The notes beneath the pieces are model-generated. The model had not been told where the DNA came from. It did not search any database and was given only the letters and a program-made list of their open reading frames with translations. A program made the position numbers and the translations under genes. From JACKAF01 sp041391485 (GTDB lineage Bacteria; Bdellovibrionota; FAC87; UBA2466; JACKAF01), in contig JAWKNY010000014.1 of assembly GCA_041391485.1 (NCBI GenBank), positions 1 through 64,000 of the forward strand: 64,000 nt of DNA, given 5' to 3'. Below are positions 54,933 through 63,747 of the stretch, piece after piece. The first letter of the stretch is position 1, and each line of letters begins with the position of its first letter.

Positions 54933-56861
54933 GTGGGGGGGATTCTCAAGGCTTTGAGGGGTGGTTTCGCCCTCTTTCTCCTAATGGTGCCCCTTTGCGT
55001 CACCCCACAGCAACCTATCTCTGGTTATTCTGAGCTGCTGGCGTCCCGTACCCCTCCCTCCGCCGTCAAGATGCCCTCTTTGTCCTGCGCCCAGATTCCC
55101 ATGCTTGAAAAGTGGAGCCTAGATCACCACGTGGTGGGAATGGACAGCACCCTTTCGAGGAGTTTTACCGACGAGCTGTCTCGACGTATTTTGGAAACCT
55201 TGGATCCGCACCGGGTCCTGTTCACTCAAGACGAACTCAAATCCCTCGCCAAGCTTGCCCCCGGCGCTTGGGAAGAGGTCATTAAGAAAAAGTCCTGCAA
55301 GCAGTTCACGTCCTGGGTCGAAGCCCGTGTTTCCGCGGCAAAGGAACGTCTCTACGAACACCTGGGAGTTCAAAAATTTGATATCAAGAAGATCTCCAGC
55401 ACTATCGTCGACAGTTCCGAGAGCAAGTTCAAGAACTACCACACCACCGCCGCCACAGTAGCCGAGCTAAAAGAGCGCTGGACCCGTTTGTACGACGAGA
55501 TTTTGAAATCCGCGTACCCGAAGCTCATGGAAAGCTACGGGAACAACCTGGAAGCCTATGTCACCGATTCCGTGCAGCAGATTCTGGAACACAAAATGCC
55601 TCCCGGCGACATGCTCGCCAAGGCGATGCTTCGCTCAGTGGACGAGTATTCGAACTTTCTTTCCTCCGAAGAGTACGCAGACTTCTATGATGACCTGGCG
55701 GGTGGCACCTCCGGAATTGGAATCAAGATCCGAAAAACCCCCAAAGGCTTGTTGATCGAAAAGGTGCTCGAGGACTCTCCCGCAGAGAAGTCCAAAAAGA
55801 TTCAACCCGGCGACCAGGTCCTGTCGGTAGATCGCCAAAAGGTCGCTAAGCTCCCCTTGAATGAGACCAAGAACCTTTTAAAAGGAAAGCCGGGAGCTTC
55901 GGTCAGTCTACTCATCGAACGCACCGAAAAAACACATAGTCTCCAGTTCACCGTAAAGTTGAAACGGCAGCGCTTCAATTTTGACGAAGGCAAAGTGGAG
56001 GTATCGGAAAGAGCCGACGGCACCATCCTGGTCGCCACCGTACCCAGCTTCTATGGCCGGGGATCGGATCCGGGTGCGGAAGACGATCACAGCGTTTCGG
56101 AAGACTTGGAAAGAGAGCTCAAAAAACACCTGAAGAAAAAGACCCCCAAAGCCATTTTGGTCGATCTGCGAGATAACCCCGGCGGTTACCTCGAAGAAGC
56201 GGTCGACATGGCGGGCTTGTTCATCGGCAACAAAACCGTTGCGGGTGTAATGGAGCGCAACAGCCGACGCGTTTTCAAGAATGAATACCAGGCCCCCTTG
56301 TTCGACGGAGCGCTTGTGGTGCTCTTGGATAGCGGCAGCGCGAGCGCGGCGGAAGTTTTCGCAGGCGCGATGAAGGACCACCAACGGGCTTTACTCATCG
56401 GCAGCCCCACCACCTACGGCAAAGGCACCGTACAACGCCTTTACCACGTTGAAAACGAGCTACCGCTTATGGATCTCACCGGGCAGATGCTGACCGGCGT
56501 GATCAAACTGACGACCAGTGTGTTCTACTCACCGCTGGGCCACTCGCCCGCGAATGGAGGGGTAAAGACCCACGTCGCCCTTCTTCCTGAAAGCCTCGCC
56601 GGAGAGCACCCCAAGCACAAGAGCCTTGCGGCCATCGACTTCGACGTAACCCCCTTTCTCAGCGAACCTGAGGTGGAAAGCCTAAAACACATCGAAAAGG
56701 AGCACCGGCCGCTCCTAGAGGCCCTGCGCGCCGAAAGCCGGTCGCGTATCGCTGTGGACAAAGAGCTGGATGAGAAGGAGGCCTTAGCCGAGGCTGTCAC
56801 TCTTGCCGGAAGTTGGTCCACGCTGCTCCAGCGATCCAGCGTGGCTGCCCGGGCGGAATAA
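54933..56861 (+). CDS. prc: Tail-specific (C-terminal processing) protease Prc
   Basis: About 642 residues from a GTG at 54933 (GGAIRRVAR context, AGGGC upstream); an in-frame TTG at 54876 is an alternative. Signal peptide ALRGGFALFLLMVPLCV. Then the Prc N-terminal helical region, a PDZ domain (GTSGIGIKIRKTPKGLLIEK, IQPGDQVLSVDRQ) and the S41 core: AILVDLRDNPGGYLEEAVDM, VVLLDSGSASAAEVFAGAM with the catalytic Ser, and TYGKGTVQRLYH with the catalytic Lys. Periplasmic protease that degrades proteins with apolar C-termini and trims lipoproteins or cell-wall hydrolases in relatives. Monocistronic. Confidence 0.92.
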   Translation: MGGILKALRGGFALFLLMVPLCVTPQQPISGYSELLASRTPPSAVKMPSLSCAQIPMLEKWSLDHHVVGMDSTLSRSFTDELSRRILETLDPHRVLFTQDELKSLAKLAPGAWEEVIKKKSCKQFTSWVEARVSAAKERLYEHLGVQKFDIKKISSTIVDSSESKFKNYHTTAATVAELKERWTRLYDEILKSAYPKLMESYGNNLEAYVTDSVQQILEHKMPPGDMLAKAMLRSVDEYSNFLSSEEYADFYDDLAGGTSGIGIKIRKTPKGLLIEKVLEDSPAEKSKKIQPGDQVLSVDRQKVAKLPLNETKNLLKGKPGASVSLLIERTEKTHSLQFTVKLKRQRFNFDEGKVEVSERADGTILVATVPSFYGRGSDPGAEDDHSVSEDLERELKKHLKKKTPKAILVDLRDNPGGYLEEAVDMAGLFIGNKTVAGVMERNSRRVFKNEYQAPLFDGALVVLLDSGSASAAEVFAGAMKDHQRALLIGSPTTYGKGTVQRLYHVENELPLMDLTGQMLTGVIKLTTSVFYSPLGHSPANGGVKTHVALLPESLAGEHPKHKSLAAIDFDVTPFLSEPEVESLKHIEKEHRPLLEALRAESRSRIAVDKELDEKEALAEAVTLAGSWSTLLQRSSVAARAE

Positions 56862-56910
56862 CGCGTAGCGTTGCAGTAAGAACATCTGAAAACTGAGATT
56901 TATCGCTAAC

Positions 56911-56938
56911 TTGTAGGGAATGTGGTACCCTTTATCAT
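56911..56938 (+). promoter_or_regulatory. Possible promoter of the small zinc-ribbon gene
   Basis: TTGTAG (56911-56916) and TATCAT (56933-56938) with a 16-bp spacer, 62 bp before the ATG at 57001. Reasonable but not strong. Confidence 0.35.
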
Positions 56939-57000
56939 ATCTTTTGAGGGTTGACCTACAACCTGGGGCGCCTGCGCCGTCAACGAAGAAGGAGCGAAAT

Positions 57001-57156
57001 ATGGCTGAAGAAACCGCCTACTGTGTAAAGTGCCGTCAGAAAACGACCATCAAGAACGGTCAAGAAACGAAGATGAAAAACGGCCGTCCCGCTCTTAAAG
57101 GCGCATGCTCCGTCTGCGGCACGGGTGTTTACAAGATTCTTTCCACCAAAAAGTAA
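57001..57156 (+). CDS. Small zinc-ribbon protein (DUF5679-like)
   Basis: 51 residues from the ATG at 57001, which has AAGGAG nine bases upstream; the frame is open before it but lacks a start. AYCVKCRQKTTIKNG and GACSVCGTGVYKIL give two CxxC pairs, and KNGRPALKGACSVCGT is the typical middle of DUF5679 proteins. Probably binds one zinc; function unknown. Highly charged and basic. Convergent with the diguanylate cyclase gene. Confidence 0.8.
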   Translation: MAEETAYCVKCRQKTTIKNGQETKMKNGRPALKGACSVCGTGVYKILSTKK

Positions 57157-57159
57157 AAT

Positions 57160-58161
57160 CTACTGAGATTCTTTGGGGAGGCTCTCGTACTGGCAGGTAC
57201 GATTTCGGCCTGAGTTCTTAGCGTAGTACAGAGCCTTGTCTGCCTTAGTCACCATGAATTTCATGGACGACTCAGGATCCAGCCCCTTACGCCATTTCTC
57301 ATTGAAAGTAGCGGTACCAAAGCTCATCGTCACCGGGATCGTTTTCCCTTCGAAGACAAACTCCGTCTTCGCGACTCGCTCACGGAATCTTTCAGCAAAG
57401 ATACACGCACCCGCAACGTTGGTGTTGTTGAGAACGGCCATAAACTCCTCGCCGCCCACACGCCCCACCAAGTCGGACCCGCGCACTTCGGCCTTCAACA
57501 TCTCCGAAACCCGAGCCAGGATGTAATCCCCGGTTTGGTGACCGTAGTTGTCATTGATCTTTTTGAAGTGATCGATATCCATCATGACTAGGGCGAAGGT
57601 ATTGCTGTTGCGCAGGGCGGTCTTCACCACACGCAGCAACGAATCTTCCGTGAAGGACTTGTTGTAAAGCCCGGTCAGACCGTCGGTGATGGACTCGGCT
57701 TTTCGTTCCAGGTACTTCTTTTGAAGTTCGTCTTCTGCGGTAACGTTTCGAAGCGTCAGCATCGCACCCATGATTTCACCGTTTTTGGTGAACAAAGGCA
57801 CACCGGCCAGGATCAATCGCAGGTTGGGGAAGGCACGCGAAGAGCCCTCCAACTCGTCCAAGCGAATCGGCCGCTGTGAAGTCACAATCTGTTTGGCTGG
57901 GCACTGGTGAGGACAGATCTCAAGCTTCACTAGATCACAAAAGGTTCCTATTTTGAAAACTTTGCGATAGGTGTAGCCACACAAATCGGAAAACGCGATA
58001 TTGAAGTCCACCACGTTGCTGAGAATATCGACGATGCAGTAGGCATCGAGAAAAATCTCGGTAAGACCGCGATTCTCTTCGATCCATTCCTTCAATTCTT
58101 GGGCGAACGGCTTTTCATCTGCCTGAGCTTTAGGCTGCAAAGGCGAAGTATTGTTGCTCAT
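57160..58161 (-). CDS. PAS-GGDEF diguanylate cyclase, last gene of the switch cassette
   Basis: 333 residues from the ATG at 58161, which has GGAG upstream and overlaps the preceding STAS gene by 32 bases. N-terminal PAS-like sensor (residues 15-150) with a Cys cluster KLEICPHQCPAK. GGDEF domain: DGLTGLYNKSFTEDSLL, MMDIDHFKKINDNYGHQTGD, VGRVGGEEFMAVL active site, and DKALYYAKNSGRN. RGSD five residues before GGEEF is an intact RxxD inhibitory site, so product feedback is expected. Cytoplasmic c-di-GMP synthase; its place at the end of the partner-switch genes suggests it is the output. The Cys cluster could bind a metal or cluster. Confidence 0.9.
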   Translation of the reverse strand: MSNNTSPLQPKAQADEKPFAQELKEWIEENRGLTEIFLDAYCIVDILSNVVDFNIAFSDLCGYTYRKVFKIGTFCDLVKLEICPHQCPAKQIVTSQRPIRLDELEGSSRAFPNLRLILAGVPLFTKNGEIMGAMLTLRNVTAEDELQKKYLERKAESITDGLTGLYNKSFTEDSLLRVVKTALRNSNTFALVMMDIDHFKKINDNYGHQTGDYILARVSEMLKAEVRGSDLVGRVGGEEFMAVLNNTNVAGACIFAERFRERVAKTEFVFEGKTIPVTMSFGTATFNEKWRKGLDPESSMKFMVTKADKALYYAKNSGRNRTCQYESLPKESQ

Positions 58162-58603
58162 CTCCGTCAATCTCCATCTTGCCAACCTTACAATTCTTAC
58201 AAGGTATCTTGGCGGGGGCTTTCTTGGCTCCCTTCACCAAATCCACAAAAACCCGATCTTCGGAATCGCAGTGCACGCACGCGTACGGCACGTAAAGCGA
58301 AAGTACCTGGGCGTGCCCTTTGAAGCTGGGAACCATGTTCATCTGATGGACCACGGCCGGCGAACAGTGCCTAAACGTGACCGGCTGGCTCTTGTGATCG
58401 CGCATGAAGTTCACCCAGCTTCGAACGCCGCAAGAGTTCACACCAACGATTCCCCGCATGTCGAAAATTAAGGGCTGATCTTTGCGGACTTCGTCAAAGC
58501 GAGCGTCTTCATCGATGTTGCCAGAGATGTAGATAATCTCGCGGCCATCTTCAAACTTCTTTTTCAGACTGAATTTGTTGTCTACGAGCATTTCCGGTAT
58601 CAC
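58130..58603 (-). CDS. STAS-like antagonist with C-terminal zinc ribbon, copy A
   Basis: 157 residues from a GTG at 58603 (an ATG at codon 5 is an alternative). A STAS-like domain: ISGNIDEDARFDEV, LIFDMRGIVGVNSCGVRSWV, then the ribbon VHCDSED... PCKNCKVGKMEIDG with paired CxxC. In SpoIIAA/RsbV the loop reads D-S-S/T-G-L and carries the phosphorylated Ser; here it is N-S-C-G-V. Three such proteins lie in this cassette with the same change, so it is a family feature. Likely binds the neighbouring RsbW-like ATPases. Starts 3 bp after copy B. Confidence 0.75.
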   Translation of the reverse strand: MIPEMLVDNKFSLKKKFEDGREIIYISGNIDEDARFDEVRKDQPLIFDMRGIVGVNSCGVRSWVNFMRDHKSQPVTFRHCSPAVVHQMNMVPSFKGHAQVLSLYVPYACVHCDSEDRVFVDLVKGAKKAPAKIPCKNCKVGKMEIDGDEQQYFAFAA

Positions 58604-58606
58604 AGA

Positions 58607-59068
58607 TCACCCATACATCTTAAATTGAGATTCGTCCCCGTCGATTTCCATTTCATCCTGTCCGCAAAGGTCGCACTTGCGAACGGCCGGGATTTCTTTT
58701 CCTCTTGCTAACTCATTCATTTCTATCAGCAACCTGGATTCATGATCACACTGAAAGCACAGGTACGGTACATAAACTGACAATACTTTTGCGTTCGCTC
58801 TAAAGCTTGGCACCAGATTAAGCTGCTTCACGATGGCCGGCGGGCACTGTCGAAAACTGATATCCAGTCCGCGAATCTTCTTCATGCAGTTGACCCAGTT
58901 CCTCACCCCGCATGAATTGATGGTCAGTACGCCTCTAAAATCCACTATCAGCTTTTCGTGCGCCTGCTCTATCTCCGAGAAACGGGACTCTTCGTCAATC
59001 GGTCCGCTTACGTAGTAAACGGTCGTCCCATTTTCCTCAGTGGTGCGAATTTCGAACTTAGCCGCCAC
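58607..59068 (-). CDS. STAS-like antagonist with C-terminal zinc ribbon, copy B
   Basis: 153 residues from a GTG at 59068. STAS-like pattern VSGPIDEESRFSEI, KLIVDFRGVLTINSCGVRNW, CPPAIVKQLNLVPSFRAN, SVYVPYLCFQCDHE, then RKCDLCGQDEMEIDGDE. Same N-S-C-G-V loop and the same two CxxC pairs as copies A and C. Two bases separate it from the ATPase gene upstream and three from copy A downstream. Role as anti-sigma antagonist or general switch partner is inferred from fold-like pattern and neighbours. Confidence 0.75.
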   Translation of the reverse strand: MAAKFEIRTTEENGTTVYYVSGPIDEESRFSEIEQAHEKLIVDFRGVLTINSCGVRNWVNCMKKIRGLDISFRQCPPAIVKQLNLVPSFRANAKVLSVYVPYLCFQCDHESRLLIEMNELARGKEIPAVRKCDLCGQDEMEIDGDESQFKMYG

Positions 59069-59070
59069 AC

Positions 59071-59802
59071 CTACGCCCCTCGCTTGAAAAAGTTAAACGA
59101 GAAGATCGAGGGGTGAGCGATACGTCGGCCTGCGATCCAGCAAGAAACGACAGTCCGCTGACCGGGAAAAACGTCCACTCTAAAATGCGTCACCAGGTCG
59201 AAAACCATGTACAAGCCCAGTCCAGAGCCCTGCTCGTCGTCCACTATCTGATTGTCCGGATTGTAGTAGCAGCGATAGAAAGCGCTTCCGATGTCCTCCA
59301 AAGTCAGGCGGCCACCTTTGTCTTCGACAGAAATGAAAATCCCCTCTTGAGTGGCACCGTAACGGACCGTCAACGTTTCTTGGTCTTCTAGCTTTACCGA
59401 GCTATCTCGACGGTACTTATTCGAACCATCCGCATTCACATACGCATGGTAGATGCCGTTCGTGATAAGCTCTTCCATCACGCATTCCACTTTTTCCGAA
59501 TAGCCACGACGCGAAAAGATTCCCATGTCTACCGTTGCACGCTTGATGAGCTTGTAGCGCTCACCACTGGAACCCAAAGTGACCTCCCGGCAGTTAGTGA
59601 GCAACTGCCACGGGTGCGGTTCCGGGTTCTTTTCATTCAGAAGAGCATTGCTAAAACGGGCCATCTCATCTCGGTACCCCATCGTGGTGGAGTGGATGTG
59701 CGTCCCTCCCTCCGCGATCATTTGGGCAGCCTCTTTTTTGGAAAAGAGTCCGCAGATGAGCTGGTCATTGGCATTGGGATCGAATTTGGGAGCGGTACTC
59801 AT
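59071..59802 (-). CDS. RsbW/SpoIIAB-like GHKL ATPase (switch kinase), copy 1
   Basis: 243 residues from the ATG at 59802, which overlaps the stop of STAS copy C (ATGA). C-terminal half is a GHKL ATPase of the anti-sigma serine kinase type: N box VECVMEELITNGIYHAYVNA, G1 ISVEDKGGRLTLEDI, G2 QGSGLGLYMVFD. The N-terminal 100 residues are not in RsbW and carry GLFSKKEAAQMIAEGGTHIH, also present in copy 2, so it is a shared extra domain. No His dimerisation region, so not a classic sensor kinase. Expected to bind and phosphorylate STAS partners. Confidence 0.82.
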   Translation of the reverse strand: MSTAPKFDPNANDQLICGLFSKKEAAQMIAEGGTHIHSTTMGYRDEMARFSNALLNEKNPEPHPWQLLTNCREVTLGSSGERYKLIKRATVDMGIFSRRGYSEKVECVMEELITNGIYHAYVNADGSNKYRRDSSVKLEDQETLTVRYGATQEGIFISVEDKGGRLTLEDIGSAFYRCYYNPDNQIVDDEQGSGLGLYMVFDLVTHFRVDVFPGQRTVVSCWIAGRRIAHPSIFSFNFFKRGA

Positions 59803-60269
59803 TTTGCCCTCCCAAAGGTGAAATAATGTTTGGGGTGCCCGTCCAACTCCATTTCGGGAGATTGGCACTTGTCACACTGGATGGTCTCTTCCACGGAGCC
59901 GAACTTCTCAGCCGTCACCAGCACGAGCTTTTCCGTGTCACAGTTGTCACAGACGTAAGGGACATAAACAGAGTACACGGTCGCCGTTCCTAAAAAGCTC
60001 GGAATCATGTTCATTTGTTTGACGACGAGTGGTGGGCATTCAATGTAGTAGATCGTCCGGTCGGACATCGTTTTAATGAAATTTACCCAGTTGCGAACCC
60101 CACAAGAGTTGATGGAGGTTACGCCTTTCCAGTTGATAATCACCTCGCCCGAGTCCTGAGCGATCTGATTAAAGACAGCGTCCTCATCAATATCGCCCTG
60201 GAGGTAGAACACAACTCGGCCCTCGTGTTCCGCCCGGACTATTTTGAATCTATCGTTTGTTATATTCAC
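59799..60269 (-). CDS. STAS-like antagonist with C-terminal zinc ribbon, copy C
   Basis: 156 residues from a GTG at 60269 that overlaps the ATPase copy 2 stop (GTGA). Pattern as in A and B: YLQGDIDEDAVFNQI, VIINWKGVTSINSCGVRNWV, CPPLVVKQMNMIPSFLG, SVYVPYVCDNCDTE, QCDKCQSPEMELDG. The ribbon lies right after the STAS-like fold and ends in the conserved M-E-(I/L)-D-G. First STAS gene of the cassette, flanked on both sides by an ATPase. Confidence 0.75.
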   Translation of the reverse strand: MNITNDRFKIVRAEHEGRVVFYLQGDIDEDAVFNQIAQDSGEVIINWKGVTSINSCGVRNWVNFIKTMSDRTIYYIECPPLVVKQMNMIPSFLGTATVYSVYVPYVCDNCDTEKLVLVTAEKFGSVEETIQCDKCQSPEMELDGHPKHYFTFGRAK

Positions 60270-60982
60270 GTGCGTTCAAAGTAGTTGAATGAAAAATTAT
60301 CCTCGTTAGGGACTCTTTTTCGGTTTACCCAACATGAAACTACCGTTTTCTTCCCTGGCCATACGTCTATGCGAAGATGCATCGCCTGGTCGAAAGACAT
60401 ATAAAGTCCGAGACCTGCACCATTTTCCTTCTGTTGGATCTGGTTCAACCCTCGTTTGTAGCAACGGTGAAAGGCTTCCTGGATGTCTTCGAACCCAAGT
60501 CGCCCACCGGAATCCTCTACCCTTAGGTAGACGCCTTCCGGCAGAACCGCCGCTCCTACCTTTATATATTCACTCGGCTGGAGGCTTGGCTTGTCTTGCC
60601 TCGCGAACTTTCTGTTCCCGTTCTCCAGCCTCAAACCGTGATAAATCGCATTGCTGATGAGCTCTTCTAGCACCGTACCGACCACATCCCTGCAGGCCCG
60701 GTGTCCTTCAGAGCCCAGAGCCTCTACAAATTCCCGCAAAACTCTGTGCCGGTCTTCTGCCGATCTCACCTCTACAAACCGGGCGGCTTTCTCTTTCTCC
60801 CAGGGGTAAGAGAAATCACCCTTCCGTTGCTTACCGGTTTCGGTCAGCTCGGCGAGCGGATCGTGCGCTCCCAAATTCGAGGAGTGCACGTGTCGCGCTC
60901 CTCCAAAAATCTTTTCGGCCGCCTCCGGCTTGGAAAAAGACCGTACGCGCCAGACGTTCGTCTCTTTTAGCACCCCGAGCAT
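60266..60982 (-). CDS. RsbW/SpoIIAB-like GHKL ATPase (switch kinase), copy 2
   Basis: 238 residues from the ATG at 60982, two bases after the phosphatase stop. GHKL ATPase: N box VGTVLEELISNAIYHGLRLE, G1 RVEDSGGRLGFEDI, G2 NGAGLGLYMSFDQ. N-terminal domain RSFSKPEAAEKIFGGARHVH shared with copy 1. The two ATPases are clear paralogues (similar ends, FNYFERT and FNFFKRG). Presumably each works with one of the STAS proteins. Confidence 0.82.
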   Translation of the reverse strand: MLGVLKETNVWRVRSFSKPEAAEKIFGGARHVHSSNLGAHDPLAELTETGKQRKGDFSYPWEKEKAARFVEVRSAEDRHRVLREFVEALGSEGHRACRDVVGTVLEELISNAIYHGLRLENGNRKFARQDKPSLQPSEYIKVGAAVLPEGVYLRVEDSGGRLGFEDIQEAFHRCYKRGLNQIQQKENGAGLGLYMSFDQAMHLRIDVWPGKKTVVSCWVNRKRVPNEDNFSFNYFERT

Positions 60983-60984
60983 CC

Positions 60985-62967
60985 TTACCCCACCTTCTTT
61001 GGTAGTGGAGGCGCCGCCTTTTGAGCGTGCTTTCCAAGCCATTTGATCAATACAAAGGTAATGTCGTCTTCCTGCTCGGCTCCACCCATGTGGTTGCCTA
61101 CCGCTGCGACAAGCTCTTGCTTGATCTGGCTAAGCAGCCGCGTTCCCCCGGCAGAAAATACCTTTCTCAGTTGCCGTTCGCCCCACTCTTTACCCTGACG
61201 GCTTTTTGCTTCCGTAATGCCGTCGGTATAGAGCATCAGGGTATCGCCGGGATTTAGCTGGAATTTCACTGTCTTGAACTCGGCCTCGGGTGAAAAACCT
61301 AGTCGTTCGCCGCGCGCAAAAAGGATCTCAGCTTTCCTAGTTCCCTTATCGGATGCTGTACCGTCTGAGCTTGAGGAACTTGCACGGAGCACCATGGGGG
61401 ACTCGTGACCGGCGTTACAGATACCGATTTCGCCGGTGTCGAGATTGAGTTGGATAATACACATGGTCATGAGCAGCTTGCCCTGGCAGCTGCTGTGCAA
61501 AATGAAGTTGAGCGCCGCCGTCACCTGCTCGGGCTCGAGCGGGTGGGCATGGTAAACGGTGTTCAGCGTCGAAAAACAGCTTTTCGCGATCGCGGTCACA
61601 AGGGCGGCGGGTGCCCCGTGGCCTGTCGCGTCCCCGATGATGATCGTCAGCGTACGTCCGGTCAGGTACGCATCCCAAAAATCGCCTCCCAAATCCGTAG
61701 CGGGCACCAAGTGGGAATCCACCTCTACGTCGTCGGTTGCGATCCGCGGAATGGTCAGAAGTGTGGACTGCACAAGTCTTGCGTTCTTGAGCTCACCTTC
61801 CAAAAGCGCTTTTTTCGCAGTTTCAAAAATCAAATCGGAGAGACGAGAAGACATCCACTCAAAACTCTCAGCGACGCTTTGAAGTTCGTCGTTCGATTTT
61901 ACGTTCAAACTTAGATTCAGATTTCCCTTACCAATTTCTTCCGCGGCACTTTGAAGCTTGGTGATGTTCACCGTCAAACGGTTGGTAAAAATGATGCTCG
62001 CAATGATGGAAAGACACAGCAGGATACCCATGATCATCAAGCTCTGCGAAGCCAGATGATAAAGTGCCACAAAGGCCTGCCGCTTTTGAACCTGCGATAC
62101 AAAAAACACTTCCGGAAAACCTGATTCGCCGATGTTGCAAAGATAGTCCTCCCCGTTTACGTCTAGCTCCAGGCTTTCGCGTGGGAACGTGGCGGATTTC
62201 AACCGCGCAACGACCGGATGCGGGAATGCTTGATTGGCGTATTGAACCAAGGTATCCAAGTTTGAGTGGCCCAGGATCTTTCCATCCGTTCGGATCAAAA
62301 ACACTTCAGCCACACCCGACTTGCTGAGCACGTTGCGGATAAAATCCTGTACGAAATCGACGACAATTACGACTCCAGAGGAATTCCTATCAATGAATTT
62401 TCCGCTGAATAGAACCGTAAGAACGCCCGTCTTGACCGTCTTGCCGCCCACATCCAGGCTCACGGATCGATTGAGAAGCTCAAAACTCTTTTTGTTTTTG
62501 AACAAGGCCAAGGGTAGCGGCAACCGAGAATCCAGCACCTGAGAAAAATTGGGTGGTAGGGAAAGTTTTGCTAGCAGCTCTTTGTTGTTGTAGGCCCGGA
62601 TGGACTCAAAAGCACCTTGTTGGTTTTCCCGGTAGAAGTTCACGCCTAGAACTTCGTTGGGCAACGTATCCGGAAGTCCCGCGTACACATCCGATTCTTT
62701 GCCGGACACTTCGACGCGATTGTAAACGCGGGGGATCAACGATTGCACGGCCTCTAAACGGTTTTCGATTCCGTTGCGAACTTCCGCGGTGGCCGCTTTG
62801 AGTAAGCTCAAGTTCAGATCCATGATGAACATGCGCTTATCTTCCGAGAACGTTTGGAAGGCATAGAAAAAGAACACACTCAGACACGTGATCATGATCG
62901 AAAAAAGTACGCCCAAGAATTTATACTTGATGGGTACTTGCGCTTTTTGTGTGTCCGGTCCGCTCAC
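60985..62967 (-). CDS. Membrane PP2C (SpoIIE/RsbU-like) phosphatase with sensor domain
   Basis: 660 residues. TM1 (KFLGVLFSIMITCLSVFFFYA), about 270 residues of periplasmic Cache-like sensor domain, TM2 (SLMIMGILLCLSIIASIIFT), a HAMP linker (RLTVNITKLQSAAEEIGKGN), and a PP2C-type Ser/Thr phosphatase: ATDLGGDFWDAYLTGR, IIIGDATGHGAPAALVTA, CNAGHESPMV, LMLYTDGITEAKSRQGKEWG, QEDDITFVLIKW, with the metal-binding Asp residues in place. In RsbU/SpoIIE systems this dephosphorylates the STAS antagonist. First gene of the seven-gene cassette, so the input is probably a periplasmic signal. Confidence 0.92.
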   Translation of the reverse strand: MSGPDTQKAQVPIKYKFLGVLFSIMITCLSVFFFYAFQTFSEDKRMFIMDLNLSLLKAATAEVRNGIENRLEAVQSLIPRVYNRVEVSGKESDVYAGLPDTLPNEVLGVNFYRENQQGAFESIRAYNNKELLAKLSLPPNFSQVLDSRLPLPLALFKNKKSFELLNRSVSLDVGGKTVKTGVLTVLFSGKFIDRNSSGVVIVVDFVQDFIRNVLSKSGVAEVFLIRTDGKILGHSNLDTLVQYANQAFPHPVVARLKSATFPRESLELDVNGEDYLCNIGESGFPEVFFVSQVQKRQAFVALYHLASQSLMIMGILLCLSIIASIIFTNRLTVNITKLQSAAEEIGKGNLNLSLNVKSNDELQSVAESFEWMSSRLSDLIFETAKKALLEGELKNARLVQSTLLTIPRIATDDVEVDSHLVPATDLGGDFWDAYLTGRTLTIIIGDATGHGAPAALVTAIAKSCFSTLNTVYHAHPLEPEQVTAALNFILHSSCQGKLLMTMCIIQLNLDTGEIGICNAGHESPMVLRASSSSSDGTASDKGTRKAEILFARGERLGFSPEAEFKTVKFQLNPGDTLMLYTDGITEAKSRQGKEWGERQLRKVFSAGGTRLLSQIKQELVAAVGNHMGGAEQEDDITFVLIKWLGKHAQKAAPPLPKKVG

Positions 62968-63064
62968 GCGTAGGATACCTCTCCGAACACCTCATCGGCC
63001 AAAGTGGTTTAAATCTTTAATTTCACAAAAGAAGTTAGCGTTTCGCCGAGCGGAAGTTTTGACT

Positions 63065-63646
63065 TCACCCGTGCCCTAACAGGCGACGGATGTTCTTGAT
63101 ATGGCGTATCAGAATTATCCCACAGATACCTAAAAGCATAGAGGAAAACGGCTGGTCGGGTCGCTTCCATACCAGATAGCCGAGGGCCGCGGCCACCCCG
63201 CCCAAGGATCCCACCGCGCTGATGCGGGTAATCAAAAGCAAGCCGACGTAAACGACAGCTAGCAGCAAGGCCAAAAAAGGCTCAAAAGCCGCCACGCACC
63301 CAAAGCCGGTTGCGACCCCTTTCCCCCCCCTGAAACCAAGGTAGGCGCTAAAACAGTGCCCCAAGACCAGGCCCAAGCCGACGATCGTAGGGGCCCATTC
63401 CAGCTCGGGAAAGTAATGGCGGGTGAGATAGATCGGGATAAGGCCTTTGAAGAAGTCAGCGACCAGCGTGAGTGCGCCCGCGTACCAACCAAAGACACGG
63501 GTCACGTTGGTGGCTCCGATATTCCCACTTCCCATCTCGCGGACATCAATGCGGTATTTTCGGCGGGAGAGGACGACGCCCGTTGGAAAACTTCCAACCA
63601 GATAGGCCCCTACCCCCAGCAGTATATGGGTTGTCGTCGCATCCAT
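63065..63646 (-). CDS. plsY: Glycerol-3-phosphate acyltransferase
   Basis: 193 residues from the ATG at 63646; the frame is open further up but runs into tRNA-Arg. Five hydrophobic helices. PlsY uses acyl-phosphate to acylate glycerol 3-phosphate, the first step of phospholipid synthesis. Motifs: LVGSFPTGVVLSRRKYRIDV, REMGSGNIGATNVTRVFG (glycine-rich GSGNxGATN) and LGFRGGKGVATGFGCV (GGKGVAT). Inner membrane. Separate from the switch cassette. Confidence 0.95.
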   Translation of the reverse strand: MDATTTHILLGVGAYLVGSFPTGVVLSRRKYRIDVREMGSGNIGATNVTRVFGWYAGALTLVADFFKGLIPIYLTRHYFPELEWAPTIVGLGLVLGHCFSAYLGFRGGKGVATGFGCVAAFEPFLALLLAVVYVGLLLITRISAVGSLGGVAAALGYLVWKRPDQPFSSMLLGICGIILIRHIKNIRRLLGHG

Positions 63647-63747
63647 TCGGCTGGCGAGACTAACATTTTTTTGGCTGGGTGTCACCGAAATGGGGAGATG
63701 TTTGCCTTCACCGCGGTGATGGTCTATCAAGTAGTTTCCGTGATGAT

